DNA of 64,000 nt. Source: Pusillimonas sp. UBA3987. GTDB lineage: Bacteria; Pseudomonadota; Gammaproteobacteria; Burkholderiales; Burkholderiaceae_B. The stretch is taken from NCBI GenBank assembly GCA_002384935.1, contig DGCD01000008.1, positions 59,777 to 123,776 of the forward strand, written 5' to 3'. The stretch's first letter is position 1. Each line of letters begins with the position of its first letter. Shown piece by piece: positions 16,941 through 26,694 of this stretch. The notes beneath the pieces were generated by a model. The model did no database searches and was not told the DNA's origin. It worked only from the letters and a program-made list of their open reading frames with translations. Made by a program: the position numbers and the translations under genes.

Positions 16941-17732
16941 TTAGTCGGTAGCACCGCTCAGCCAGGCCACAGTCGCCATTCGGCCGGTATGCGGCGCGCG
17001 TCGATAGGAGTAAAAAAGTGCCGACTCGCGATATGAGCAGTGTCCACAGAGTTCAATATTATCCACGCCCGCAGCCGATAGACGATGACGCGCCAGCCCC
17101 GGCAAATCGGCCAGCCATTTGTTCCAGCTAACGTGGCGCCCGGCCTTTTGCCCGACAAAATATACCGCCGTCGAAGCTTCTTCCTCGACAAATGCCGCGC
17201 GCACCTCAGGCCCGACTTCGAAAGCGGCTTGCGATATACCCGGGCCAATCCAGGCTCTTAGCGGGCTTGACGCACCCTGGTTTCTGCGCATCACGGCAAC
17301 CGTATTTTCCAATACGCCGGCCGCCAGGCCCCGCCAGCCAGCATGCGCAACGCCAAGCACAGACCCCGCTTCGTCAGACAGCACAACAGGCAGGCAATCG
17401 GCCGTCAGTATGGCAAGAACGCGATGCATGCGGGTCGTGACGGCAGCGTCGGCACGCGCCATCGGTTGAGTGCCCTGGCCCGTGCGATCGTCGTTGAACT
17501 CGGCCACATCAACCCCATGTACCTGTTCAAGCCAACAAGGGGCTTCAGGCAGCAAGGCTGTTAAACGCGCCCGGTTGGCGGCGACATGATCGGCGTTATC
17601 GTCGACATGTGTTCCCAGGTTCAAGCTATTGTAGGGAGATACACTCACGCCACCTTGGCGGGTTGAGCAAAAATAATGAACGCCGGGCCAGGCAGTACCG
17701 GTAATGCATGACAGGTTTTGTTCTTCGTTCAT
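16941..17732 (-). CDS. pgeF: Purine nucleoside phosphorylase / laccase-domain protein (YfiH/PgeF family)
   Basis: Multicopper-oxidase-fold family protein (DUF152), described in other bacteria as a purine nucleoside phosphorylase/adenosine deaminase and as a peptidoglycan-editing factor. The metal-site residues are His72 (EQVHGVDV), Cys113 (TADCLPV) and His130 (GVAHAGWRG). The C-terminal C-x-x-C/H pattern LCGHCSYRESALFYSYRR is also conserved. The 263-residue length is normal. It lies downstream of rluD in the same direction, an arrangement seen in many proteobacteria. Confidence 0.88.
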   Translation of the reverse strand: MNEEQNLSCITGTAWPGVHYFCSTRQGGVSVSPYNSLNLGTHVDDNADHVAANRARLTALLPEAPCWLEQVHGVDVAEFNDDRTGQGTQPMARADAAVTTRMHRVLAILTADCLPVVLSDEAGSVLGVAHAGWRGLAAGVLENTVAVMRRNQGASSPLRAWIGPGISQAAFEVGPEVRAAFVEEEASTAVYFVGQKAGRHVSWNKWLADLPGLARHRLSAAGVDNIELCGHCSYRESALFYSYRRAPHTGRMATVAWLSGATD

Positions 17733-17773
17733 TTACCTTATCTGCCTCGCTTTGTGTCGTGCATTGCTGCCTA

Positions 17774-18718
17774 TTACGTGTCCCAGACCAGTTGTTCCAT
17801 CACGGCCCGAAAATCAGGCGGCAACGGCGCTTCAAATGTTACCGGCGTATTGGAGGCGGGATCAACGAAGCTCAAGGAATGTGCATGCAGCATTTGCCGT
17901 TGCGCGCCCGCAATACATTTCCCACCATACAGGACGTCTGCGACAAGAGGATGACCAATACTTGCCATGTGAACCCGAATCTGATGCGTGCGACCGGTTT
18001 CCAATTCACATTGCACATGCGACACAGGATGGCCGTCGGCATCCTGGCCGCACGCCAAAGGTACATAATGCGTAATGGCTTCTTTGGGCGCAACCGGCCG
18101 TTCGACACTCACGCGCACCGGCACGTTCGGGTCACGACCGATTGATCGGTCGACCTTGCCGGGACGGGTGATGGCGCCATGAGCCAGCGCCGCATAGACA
18201 CGTTTGACGGTTCTGGCCTGCAAAAGACGCACAAGATGGGTTTGGGTGGTTTCGTTGCGCGCAACGACCAGCAAACCGGAAGTGTCTTTATCAAGACGGT
18301 GAACGATACCTGCACGTGCCACCGAACCCAGTTCGGGAAAACGGAAAAGCAAGCCATTCAGAAGTGTCCCGCTCCAATTGCCCGCCCCGGGATGGGTAAC
18401 CAGGCCCGCCGGCTTGTTTACAACGACCCAATCAGGCGATTGCGCGACAACATCGAAATCGACATCTTCCGGCGTAAATGCCTGCTGCTCGGGCGCGGGT
18501 TGTACATGAACTTCAATGACATCGCCCGGCCCCACTTTCTGCCGTACTTTAGCCGGAGTACCATTGACCCAAACCTGACCAGCCTCGATCCAGCTTTGCA
18601 GCCGGCTGCGCGAGTGTTCTGGAATATGTAGTGCCAACACCTTGTCCAGCCTGTCGGAGCCTGCCGTAATGGGCAGCCGGAAAGTCAAAACCTCGGGGGC
18701 GGAATCAACGCATTGCAT
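17774..18718 (-). CDS. rluD: 23S rRNA pseudouridine(1911/1915/1917) synthase
   Basis: RluA-family enzyme that modifies helix 69 of 23S rRNA. An S4 domain (about 22-70, DRLDKVLALHIPEHSRSRLQ) is followed by the catalytic domain with HRLDKDTSGLL and catalytic Asp143. I chose the ATG at 18718 (MQCVDSAPE, 314 residues). An upstream in-frame TTG at 18754 would add 12 hydrophobic residues with no family match. It is divergent from bamD, the same conserved arrangement as in E. coli. Confidence 0.93.
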   Translation of the reverse strand: MQCVDSAPEVLTFRLPITAGSDRLDKVLALHIPEHSRSRLQSWIEAGQVWVNGTPAKVRQKVGPGDVIEVHVQPAPEQQAFTPEDVDFDVVAQSPDWVVVNKPAGLVTHPGAGNWSGTLLNGLLFRFPELGSVARAGIVHRLDKDTSGLLVVARNETTQTHLVRLLQARTVKRVYAALAHGAITRPGKVDRSIGRDPNVPVRVSVERPVAPKEAITHYVPLACGQDADGHPVSHVQCELETGRTHQIRVHMASIGHPLVADVLYGGKCIAGAQRQMLHAHSLSFVDPASNTPVTFEAPLPPDFRAVMEQLVWDT

Positions 18719-18735
18719 AATCTTTAGTAATATCT

Positions 18736-18764
18736 GTGTCAGGCATATCGACAAATCATATAAT
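18736..18764 (+). promoter_or_regulatory. Promoter of bamD
   Basis: GTGTCA (18736-18741), a 17-bp spacer, and a perfect TATAAT (18759-18764). The start codon is 32 bp further on. Confidence 0.6.
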
Positions 18765-18796
18765 CTGCGTGCAATGCTAACACCAAGGATGCTTTT

Positions 18797-19648
18797 GTGA
18801 CTCGCTCTACTCTGATGTTTTATTCACCCCTGGGAATGTCCCGCCTGTTTCGGCTGGCCGCGCTATTCGCGTTTTCCATTCTACTTGCGGCTTGCGGTTC
18901 GCTTAGCAAGCCCGAAGGCGACCCCACCGCCGGCTGGAGTGCCGAGCGGCTTTATCGCGAAGCCCGCATTGAAATCAGCGACGCAAACTGGACCGACGCG
19001 CGAACACACCTTGAATCGCTGGAAGCGCGCTACCCGTTTGGCGGCTACGCCCAGCAGGCGTTGATCGACCTTGCGTACGTCAACTGGAAAGACGACGAAC
19101 CCGAACAGGCATTGGCGGCAATCGACCGCTTTCAACAGCAGTACCCTAACCATCCGGGTACCGACTACATGCTGTATCTTAAAGGGCTGATCACCTTCAC
19201 GCCGCCCAGCGCGATTTTCTCTTCTGTGACGCAGCAAGATCCCAGTGAGCGCGATCCAAAGGGCCTGCGCGAGTCGTATGAGGCCTTTACCGAGCTGATT
19301 CGCCGCTATCCCGACAGCCGGTACACCCCCGATGCGGAAAAGCGCGTGACGTGGCTGGTAAACACGCTGGCTGAAAACGAAGTACACGTTGCCGAATTCT
19401 ATTATGAACGCGGTGCCTACCTGGCTGCCATCAATCGTGCGCAAACGGTCATTACCGACTTCAAAGGCGTGCCTATCTCCGAGAAGGCGCTGTACATTAT
19501 GTACATGGCCTACGGCAAGCTGAAAATGCCCGAGCTGCGCGATGACGCAAAACGCGTGTTAGACACCAACTTCCCAAACAGCAAGTACTACGAGCAGGGC
19601 ATGGACGCCCAGCAAGGCGGCTGGTGGAACCCGATATACTGGTTCTAG
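18797..19648 (+). CDS. bamD: Outer-membrane assembly lipoprotein BamD
   Basis: Essential TPR lipoprotein of the BAM complex that inserts beta-barrel proteins into the outer membrane. A signal peptide ends in the lipobox LLAAC (Cys33), followed by TPR-like helices (WSAERLYREARI, RYPFGGYAQQALIDLAYV, YPNHPGTDYMLYLKGL) and GGWWNPIYWF at the C terminus. The GTG start at 18797 is favoured by AAGGA 7 nt upstream. A Met at codon 14 would give a more standard 19-residue signal but has no properly spaced Shine-Dalgarno. The gene converges with the DinG-type helicase, with only 4 bp between stop codons. Confidence 0.93.
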   Translation: MTRSTLMFYSPLGMSRLFRLAALFAFSILLAACGSLSKPEGDPTAGWSAERLYREARIEISDANWTDARTHLESLEARYPFGGYAQQALIDLAYVNWKDDEPEQALAAIDRFQQQYPNHPGTDYMLYLKGLITFTPPSAIFSSVTQQDPSERDPKGLRESYEAFTELIRRYPDSRYTPDAEKRVTWLVNTLAENEVHVAEFYYERGAYLAAINRAQTVITDFKGVPISEKALYIMYMAYGKLKMPELRDDAKRVLDTNFPNSKYYEQGMDAQQGGWWNPIYWF

Positions 19649-19652
19649 TGTC

Positions 19653-21641
19653 TCAAACCTCGGCACAATGCCGTTTTGCCATGAACACGAGAACCTGTTC
19701 AGGATCGCGTGTTCTGGCAAACGGCGGCAGACCGCGCCACAACAACTTTCCATAAGGCTTATCCACCAGCCTGCGGTCGGCCACCATGAGTACACCCCAG
19801 TCGGATTCTGAGCGTATCAAGCGCCCGGCCCCTTGTTTCAGGGCAACGGCAGCCTCCGGCAACTGATATTCCATGAACGGATTACCACCCTCTTCGCGGC
19901 ATGCGTTAAGCCTTGCCTCGAGAACCGGGTCATCGGGTGGCGCAAACGGCAGTTTGTCGATGGCAACCAGCGTCAGCGCGTCACCCGGCACGTCGATACC
20001 TTCCCAAAAGCTGGCGCTACCAACCAACACGGCATTTCTGGAAGCCTGAAAGCGCTCGAGCAGACCGCGCCGCGAGCCCACGCCCTGCTGCATCAACAAA
20101 CGATCGATTCCCCGGTCTTCGAAAGCCTCTTTCAACAGGTCGGTAACCCGGTCAACCGCCCTGAGGGTTGTACACAAAACCAGCACGCCCCCTGAGGAAG
20201 CCTCAATCAGCGGAACCAATTGCTTAACAAACTGTTCGGTAAATGCAGGGGTATTGGGAAACGGCAAATTGGATGGTACGAACAACATCCCCTGCGTTGC
20301 ATAATCGAAGGGAGACTCCCAGCGTTCGGTGGTGGCGTGGTACAGGCCCAACTGGCGCTGAAAATAAGAAAAATCGCCGTTAACCGACAAGGTGGCAGAG
20401 GTAAAAACCCACGACTGATCGGGTCGGCGAAAGCGCGAGAACAATTGCGCGACCGACAGCGGGGCACTATGCAAGCGAAAATGCTGAGGGCTGGTTTCAA
20501 CCCAGCGCACCAGCGGTGTCGTCGGGTGCTCTTGCGCAGCCTGCACGCTATTAGCGGCCTGTGCCCATTGAAACACGCGTGCTGCCAGTTCAGTGCAAGT
20601 GCGATGCAGGGCCTGCAGATCGGGATGCTTTTCGGACACAACGGCCAGGCGTTCATTACAGGCCGAGACAATTTCGTGCAACTGAATCAAGCCTTCTTGT
20701 ACTGTCTGGACAGACGGCATGGCCTCGTATGTAGCCCTTTTGGCCGGCAATTGATCTACCGGCTCCAGACGTAAACGCAACTCACGCGTTGCCTGCTGAA
20801 TTTTCACGTGCCATTGGGGCCAATCTGTGGCCTCTCGTGCCTGAGCCAGGCCCACGGCCTCGACCTGCCGCGCCAACTCGAGCAACTGATTCGACGACAC
20901 GCTGGTGCCCAGAAATCGCGTGGCAATATCGGGCAGCTGGTGTGCCTCATCAAACACGACCAATTGCACTTCCGGCAGCAAATCAGTAATGCCTTCGTCA
21001 CGCAACGCCAAGTCGGCCATGAACAAAGCATGATTCACGACAATGACGTCGGCTTCCTGAGCCTGCCGTCGCGCCTTGTACACGAAGCACGACTTCAAGT
21101 GAGGACACGCCTGGCCCAGGCAGTTATCGCGTGTTGAAACCACCCTGTTCCAGATGTCGGCGTTATCGGGGACCTGCGTCAACTCAGCTTTATCGCCGCT
21201 TTGGCTCTGGCTTGCAAATACCTGTATGTGACGCAGTTGCGCAACCTCCTGGCGCGACTTCAACGCGCGATCATCGCCTTCAAGCCGTTCAAGATGATAA
21301 TGACACACATAATTGCTGCGCCCCTTCAGCAGGGCAGCCGCCACCGGCAATGCCAGGGCCTCGCGCAGACGCGGCAAATCGCGTCGAAACAACTGGTCTT
21401 GAAGCGTGCGTGTGCCGGTAGACACCAACACTTTGGCACCGCTTAGAAATGCAGGTACCAGATAAGCCCAGGTTTTACCGGTACCTGTTCCCGCTTCGGC
21501 GATCAGTACGGACCGATCATGGACCGCCTGTTCAATTGCCTGGGCCAGCGCCAGTTGAGCCTGGCGTGGACGATAACCAGGTACCGAGCGGGCAAGCGGC
21601 CCGTCATCGGCGAAAGTTGTAGCAAGGGCATCGTCCAACAT
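19653..21641 (-). CDS. ATP-dependent DNA helicase, DinG/YoaA (XPD-like) family
   Basis: Superfamily 2, 5'-3' DNA helicase with an iron-sulfur cluster. Walker A GTGTGKT is at 51-57, the candidate Fe-S ligands are Cys113, Cys174, Cys179 and Cys185, and the DEAH box is at 231-234. Later motifs are VFTSATLS, GSASFWEGIDVPGD and QGAGRLIRSESD. At 662 residues it fits E. coli YoaA (636) or DinG (716); YoaA is slightly favoured by length and by the form of motif VI. The family acts on R-loops, forked DNA and damage tolerance. Confidence 0.87.
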   Translation of the reverse strand: MLDDALATTFADDGPLARSVPGYRPRQAQLALAQAIEQAVHDRSVLIAEAGTGTGKTWAYLVPAFLSGAKVLVSTGTRTLQDQLFRRDLPRLREALALPVAAALLKGRSNYVCHYHLERLEGDDRALKSRQEVAQLRHIQVFASQSQSGDKAELTQVPDNADIWNRVVSTRDNCLGQACPHLKSCFVYKARRQAQEADVIVVNHALFMADLALRDEGITDLLPEVQLVVFDEAHQLPDIATRFLGTSVSSNQLLELARQVEAVGLAQAREATDWPQWHVKIQQATRELRLRLEPVDQLPAKRATYEAMPSVQTVQEGLIQLHEIVSACNERLAVVSEKHPDLQALHRTCTELAARVFQWAQAANSVQAAQEHPTTPLVRWVETSPQHFRLHSAPLSVAQLFSRFRRPDQSWVFTSATLSVNGDFSYFQRQLGLYHATTERWESPFDYATQGMLFVPSNLPFPNTPAFTEQFVKQLVPLIEASSGGVLVLCTTLRAVDRVTDLLKEAFEDRGIDRLLMQQGVGSRRGLLERFQASRNAVLVGSASFWEGIDVPGDALTLVAIDKLPFAPPDDPVLEARLNACREEGGNPFMEYQLPEAAVALKQGAGRLIRSESDWGVLMVADRRLVDKPYGKLLWRGLPPFARTRDPEQVLVFMAKRHCAEV

Positions 21642-21754
21642 CCGTTAATCCTATTCTGTCATGTCAAGACATCATCATAACTGGCGAAGAAGACTCGACT
21701 GCGCTCAATGTGGCAAAATGCCCCGCTTGAAGTTAATAAAGCCTTACCCGAAAA

Positions 21755-24136
21755 ATGTCGACAATTGCTGAAAACAAAACATCTTCCAGTCAAGCGAATC
21801 TGAACGCCGGCCCTGATTTCATTATTGCGTTATTGGCCCAGGAGCTGAGTGTGCGACCTGCGCAAGTGCGTACCGCCGTTGAACTCATGGACGGCGGCGC
21901 CACAGTTCCCTTTATTGCACGTTATCGAAAAGAAGCCACAGGCGGGCTGGACGATGGGCAATTGCGACAACTGGAAGTTCGCTTGCTGTACGTACGCGAA
22001 CTCGAGGATCGCCGCCATACAGTTCTGGAATCGATTGAGCAACAAGGCAAACTAACAGACGCATTGAGGCAAGACCTGCTTGCCGCCACCACAAAACAGC
22101 GGCTGGAGGACTTGTATGCGCCCTACAAGCCCAAGCGCCGGACTCGTGCACAAATTGCCATTGAGGCCGGTCTGGAACCCCTGGCCGACACGATCCTGAA
22201 CAACGTCAATAGCGACCCGAATGCGTTGGCCAGCACCTATTTAAATGCTGAAGCCAATATTAATGACGAAAAGTCCGCCCTGGATGGTGCGCGAGATATT
22301 CTGGCCGAGCGCTTTGCCGAGAATGCCGACCTGCTGGCGCATATGCGTTCCTACATCGAATCGAACGGCATGCTCTATGCCAAGGTTGTTGAGGGCAAAG
22401 AGCAGGAAGGCGCGAATTTCCGGGATTGGTTCAACTTCCATGAAGCGCTTAACAGCCTGCCTTCACACCGCATTCTGGCTTTATTGCGTGGACGCCAGCA
22501 AGGCGTACTCGACCTGCGTATCGGCCTGGGACCCGAGCTGGACGAGCAGACACCTCACCCCTGCATTACGCGGATCGCCGAATTTCTGCACCTGGGCGCC
22601 CGTTTCGACAGCCAGGCACTCGCGCGGGCCAAATGGCTGGGAGAAGTATGCCGCTGGTCCTGGCGCGTTAAATTGCTGACCACGTTTGAAACCGAATTCA
22701 TCGGCGTTTTGCGTGAACGCGCCGAACACGAAGCAATCCGGGTTTTCGCCAACAACCTGAAAGACCTGCTGCTGGCGGCACCTGCAGGCCCCAAAGCCGT
22801 CATCGGCCTGGACCCGGGCATCCGCACAGGCGTAAAAGTCGCAGTCATCGATGCAACAGGCAAACTGCTGGATACCGCCACGATTTATCCCTTTGAGCCC
22901 AGGCGCGATCGCAAAGGTGCCTTGAGTACCCTGACATCGCTGGTACAGCGCCATCGCGTTGCGCTGATCGCCATCGGTAACGGAACCGCCTCGCGCGAAA
23001 CAGAACAATTGGCAGCCGAACTGCACGACCTCCTGCCAGAACCGCATCCAACCCGCGTCATTGTCTCCGAGGCCGGTGCCTCGGTTTATTCCGCATCGGA
23101 ACTGGCAGCGCTCGAGTTTCCTGATCTGGATGTCAGTTTGCGTGGCGCCGTGTCCATCGCACGACGCGTACAAGACCCCTTGGCCGAGCTCGTGAAAATT
23201 GAACCCAAAGCCATTGGGGTGGGACAATACCAGCACGACGTCAATCAACGTGAGCTGGCACGCTCGCTTGATGCTGTTGTTGAAGATTGCGTGAATGCGG
23301 TCGGGGTCGACGTCAACACCGCCTCTGCGGCTTTACTCAGCCGCGTATCGGGATTGAATGCCGGCCTGGCACGCCAGATTGTCGCCTGGCGTGACGAAAA
23401 CGGCGCCTTCCCAGACCGTAAAACACTGCTAAAGGTACCTCGTTTCGGCGACAAGACATTCGAACAGGCCGCCGGCTTCCTGCGCGTTCCCAACGGACAA
23501 AATCCGCTCGACAGTTCGGCAGTCCACCCCGAGGCATACCCGGTCGTCGAGCGAATACTGAAGAAAATCAATGCACAGGCCAAACAGGTCGTGGGCCAGT
23601 TTGGCGCCCTGAAAGGCTTATCGCCCAGCGAGTTCACGGATGAACGCTTCGGGCTGCCTACCGTGAAAGATATTTTTCAGGAGCTGGAAAAACCCGGCCG
23701 CGATCCTCGGCCGGAATTCAAAACGGCGCAATTCAAGGAAGGAGTCAATGCTTTAAGCGATCTTGAACCCGGCATGGTTCTTGAAGGTGTCGTGACCAAC
23801 GTGGCGAATTTTGGCGCTTTCGTCGATATTGGGGTTCACCAGGATGGCCTGGTCCATATTTCGGCCCTGTCTAACCGATACGTAAAAGATCCGCGTGATG
23901 TGGTTCGTGTCGGCCAGACCGTTCAGGTCAAGGTAATGGAGGTCGACCTGAATCGCAAGCGTGTTGGCTTGAGTATGCGTCTGGACGACACGCCCGGCGA
24001 AAATGCAACGCCGGCCGCCAGGCACGGGGGCAAGCCATCAAGCCCAAAACGCCCGGGCGCATCGAAAAACAGCAATCAGGCTCAGCCATCCAACAACGCC
24101 ATGGCAGCCGCTTTTGCAAAGCTTAAGCAAAAATAA
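21755..24136 (+). CDS. tex: RNA-binding transcriptional accessory protein Tex
   Basis: A 793-residue Tex protein, a nucleic-acid-binding factor related to eukaryotic Spt6. Recognisable parts in order: N-terminal helical domain (VPFIARYRKEATGGLDD), YqgF/RNase-H-like domain (VIGLDPGIRTGVKVAVID near 350), tandem helix-hairpin-helix (VNTASAALLSRVSGLN) and a C-terminal S1 domain (LEPGMVLEGVVTNVANFGAF, about 668-740). The tail after the S1 domain is Ser/Pro/Asn-rich. The gene is divergent from the helicase gene and ends 11 bp from the convergent trpS, with no terminator seen. Confidence 0.95.
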   Translation: MSTIAENKTSSSQANLNAGPDFIIALLAQELSVRPAQVRTAVELMDGGATVPFIARYRKEATGGLDDGQLRQLEVRLLYVRELEDRRHTVLESIEQQGKLTDALRQDLLAATTKQRLEDLYAPYKPKRRTRAQIAIEAGLEPLADTILNNVNSDPNALASTYLNAEANINDEKSALDGARDILAERFAENADLLAHMRSYIESNGMLYAKVVEGKEQEGANFRDWFNFHEALNSLPSHRILALLRGRQQGVLDLRIGLGPELDEQTPHPCITRIAEFLHLGARFDSQALARAKWLGEVCRWSWRVKLLTTFETEFIGVLRERAEHEAIRVFANNLKDLLLAAPAGPKAVIGLDPGIRTGVKVAVIDATGKLLDTATIYPFEPRRDRKGALSTLTSLVQRHRVALIAIGNGTASRETEQLAAELHDLLPEPHPTRVIVSEAGASVYSASELAALEFPDLDVSLRGAVSIARRVQDPLAELVKIEPKAIGVGQYQHDVNQRELARSLDAVVEDCVNAVGVDVNTASAALLSRVSGLNAGLARQIVAWRDENGAFPDRKTLLKVPRFGDKTFEQAAGFLRVPNGQNPLDSSAVHPEAYPVVERILKKINAQAKQVVGQFGALKGLSPSEFTDERFGLPTVKDIFQELEKPGRDPRPEFKTAQFKEGVNALSDLEPGMVLEGVVTNVANFGAFVDIGVHQDGLVHISALSNRYVKDPRDVVRVGQTVQVKVMEVDLNRKRVGLSMRLDDTPGENATPAARHGGKPSSPKRPGASKNSNQAQPSNNAMAAAFAKLKQK

Positions 24137-24147
24137 GCCATGTCGGG

Positions 24148-25485
24148 TTAATCGGCTTGCTGATTCAGCTGGTTGATCGCCTCGACTACGGCGTTCATTC
24201 GGTCGTCAGGCAAAAGACAAAACACCTGCCCCTCCCATGCCAGTTGCCACATCCCCTGCTGGCACTGGCCCAGGGCAGTTGGCCCCTGCTGCTTAAGTGC
24301 CCCCATGGCCAGACCAGCCTCTTTGGGGCTATCGAAGGCGTTCGACAAAAGCAGTTCGTCGCCTTGTGCAGACAACAGGCGGAAATGAAATTTTCCGTCT
24401 TCCCGAAAACTGACAAAGCGTGCAACCTTACTTTTGGCTTTGTCTTTCTTGCCGTTTACCACTGAGCTTAAAGCCGGCGCACGCAAACCCACCGCCTCGC
24501 GCAAACGCGTCATTAAGTCGCCGGACTGCTTGCGTGCCTTTAACGCGCCGGCCTGCAAAACCGCCTCAATTTGCGCAGGGTCGGCCATTAACTGATTATA
24601 TTTTTCACGCATGGGTCCAATAATAGACTCCAGCAGTTCAAGCAATTGCGTTTTCGCTTCCCCCCAACCCAAGCCTTCTTCAAGAGAACGACGAAACGCG
24701 TTCGTTTGTTCCGCAGAGGCGAATGCACGATACAAGCCAAACACGTGCGAACTATCGGGATCCTTGGGCACACCCGGCTCGCGTGAATCGGTCACAATCT
24801 TCATGACCGCGCTGCGCAGCGCCTTGGCACCGCCCTCAAATAATGGAATGGTGTTGTCATAGCTCTTGGACATCTTGCGTCCATCCAGCCCTGGCAAAGT
24901 GGCTACATGCTCATCCACCAGCACTTCAGGCAACACAAAAAAAGCCTCGCCCTTGCCATATAAATGATTAAAACGTTGTGCAATGTCGCGCGCCATTTCA
25001 AGATGCTGGATTTGATCTCGACCAACCGGTACTTTATTGGCGTTGAAAATAAGGATATCGGCAGCCATCAGGACCGGATATGAAAACAGCCCCATGGTCA
25101 CGCCGTCATCCGGTTCTTCACCTTTTTCATTATTCTGATCGACTGAAGCTTTATATGCATGCGCACGATTCATCAGGCCTTTAGGCGTCACACACGACAA
25201 CATCCAGCACAGCTCGGTCGTTTCCGGAATATCCGACTGACGATAAAAAGTGACTTTTTGGGGATCCAGCCCCGCTGCAATCCAGGTTGCCGCAATTTCC
25301 AGTCGTGACCGTGCCACTCGTTCTGAATCTTCGCATTTAATCAGGGCGTGATAATCTGCCATGAAAAAAAAGGCGTCAACATCGTGTTGGCGACTTAATT
25401 CAATGGCTGGACGGATCGCGCCAGCGTAATTTCCCAAGTGAGGGGTGCCGGATGGGGTAATGCCGGTCAAAACACGAGTTGTCAT
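24148..25485 (-). CDS. trpS: Tryptophan--tRNA ligase with C-terminal YegP/DUF1508-like extension
   Basis: Class I synthetase that charges tRNA-Trp. The HIGH-equivalent motif is in PSGTPHLGNYAG (11-22) and KMSKS is at 204-208. The core ends near residue 338, which is the usual size of bacterial TrpRS (330-340). About 105 extra residues follow a Lys-rich linker. Residues 355-402 (RFVSFREDGKFHFRLLSAQ and onward) look like a DUF1508/YegP fold repeat (DGKFxFxLxxxNGExLxxS). The last 40 residues (MWQLAWEGQVFCLLPDDRMN) are unassigned. The role of the extension is unknown. Confidence 0.93.
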   Translation of the reverse strand: MTTRVLTGITPSGTPHLGNYAGAIRPAIELSRQHDVDAFFFMADYHALIKCEDSERVARSRLEIAATWIAAGLDPQKVTFYRQSDIPETTELCWMLSCVTPKGLMNRAHAYKASVDQNNEKGEEPDDGVTMGLFSYPVLMAADILIFNANKVPVGRDQIQHLEMARDIAQRFNHLYGKGEAFFVLPEVLVDEHVATLPGLDGRKMSKSYDNTIPLFEGGAKALRSAVMKIVTDSREPGVPKDPDSSHVFGLYRAFASAEQTNAFRRSLEEGLGWGEAKTQLLELLESIIGPMREKYNQLMADPAQIEAVLQAGALKARKQSGDLMTRLREAVGLRAPALSSVVNGKKDKAKSKVARFVSFREDGKFHFRLLSAQGDELLLSNAFDSPKEAGLAMGALKQQGPTALGQCQQGMWQLAWEGQVFCLLPDDRMNAVVEAINQLNQQAD

Positions 25486-25531
25486 GGTAAGAATAAAATT
25501 AGTTCAATAAAGATAAATGTGCCGACACGCT

Positions 25532-26623
25532 TTAAAGCGTTACGGCGGCGCGCCGCTCGGCATCAAGGTATTCGCGCGACTGCATCTCAAGCAAACGCGA
25601 TATCGTGCGATGAAATTCATTGGCCATCGGCCCTTCGGTATAGAGCTCGTCGGGCTCACACTCGGCGGACATCAGCAATTTGACCTTGTGATCGTAAAAC
25701 ACATCAACCAGCCAGGTGAAGCGCCGGGCTTCCGAAGCCTGACGCGCGCCCATACGCGGCACATCGGACACAATAACGGTTTGAAAACGGCTGGCCAATT
25801 CCAGATAATCGTTCTGTGATCTCGGGCCGGCACACAAGGTCGCGAAATCGAACCAGACAACACTGCCTGCCAGGGCAACGGCAGTCAACTCGCGATGCTC
25901 GACCGTCAACACCGGCTTCTGAGGCGCGGTGTCTGCCAAACGGTTGAATGCCTCCTGCAGGGCCTCCCGCGTCTTCGCATTCAATGGCGTAAGATACATC
26001 TTGACCTGTTCGAGTGCGCGACGCCTGTAATCGATCCCGGTGTCCACGTTAACAACGTCGAGCCGCTCCTGAATCAATTTGATTGCCGGCAAGATACGGT
26101 CGCGATGCAAGCCGTCCGGATACAAGGTCGACGGCTCATAATTTGACGTCATCACAAACGAGGTGCCGTTTTCGAAAAGCTTGAGCAACAACCGATACAA
26201 AATCATGGCATCGGCAACATCGGACACATGAAACTCATCGAAGCAGATTAAACGATAACGTTTGGAAATACGCTGCGCCACTTCATCCAAAGGATCTTGC
26301 CGGCCTTTAACCTCATCGAGTTGCCGATGAACACCACGCATGAACTCATGAAAATGCAGGCGCCCCTTGCGTTTAAGTGGCACGGTGGCATAGAAGGCAT
26401 CCATGAGAAAACTTTTCCCTCGGCCAACACCGCCCCACATGTAAACGCCGCGCGGGATATCGGGCCTGCGGAAAAGCTTTCGCAGCGGAGACGAGCGCGC
26501 CTGTTTATAGACCACCCAGTCATCATAAAACTGCTGGAGGCGATCAATTGCCGCATCTTGTGCCTGATCGGCGCTAAAGCCTCGCTCGTTTAAGGCCTGC
26601 TGGTAATATTCTCGTACATTCAT
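25532..26623 (-). CDS. zapE: Cell-division protein ZapE / AFG1-like ATPase
   Basis: AAA-type ATPase of the AFG1 family. ZapE affects FtsZ ring stability under low oxygen or heat in E. coli. Walker A GGVGRGKS is at 64-71, Walker B LICFDEFHVSD is near 134, and the family segments VMTSNYEPSTLYPDGL and WFDFATLCAGPRSQNDYLEL follow. The 363-residue length is normal. It lies downstream of lpdA but is separated from it by a strong bidirectional terminator, so it is probably transcribed separately. Confidence 0.92.
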   Translation of the reverse strand: MNVREYYQQALNERGFSADQAQDAAIDRLQQFYDDWVVYKQARSSPLRKLFRRPDIPRGVYMWGGVGRGKSFLMDAFYATVPLKRKGRLHFHEFMRGVHRQLDEVKGRQDPLDEVAQRISKRYRLICFDEFHVSDVADAMILYRLLLKLFENGTSFVMTSNYEPSTLYPDGLHRDRILPAIKLIQERLDVVNVDTGIDYRRRALEQVKMYLTPLNAKTREALQEAFNRLADTAPQKPVLTVEHRELTAVALAGSVVWFDFATLCAGPRSQNDYLELASRFQTVIVSDVPRMGARQASEARRFTWLVDVFYDHKVKLLMSAECEPDELYTEGPMANEFHRTISRLLEMQSREYLDAERRAAVTL

Positions 26624-26640
26624 AAGAAAAGTTTGAACGC

Positions 26641-26666
26641 AAAAAGGGGCGATGCCGCCCCTTTTT
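26641..26666. terminator. Terminator after lpdA, ahead of zapE
   Basis: AAAAAGGGGC (26641-26650) is exactly complementary to GCCCCTTTTT (26657-26666), with a 6-nt loop. It can work in both directions. On the minus strand it closes odhA-odhB-lpdA and lies 18 bp before the zapE start. Confidence 0.9.
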
Positions 26667-26694
26667 GCAGTGCCTCACGACAGGATCGGCAACA

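Noticed and set aside
18789..18800. Three-codon frame ATG CTT TTG TGA overlapping the bamD GTG
   Set aside because: It is too short to judge, and the AAGGA is properly spaced for the bamD GTG; no sign of regulation.
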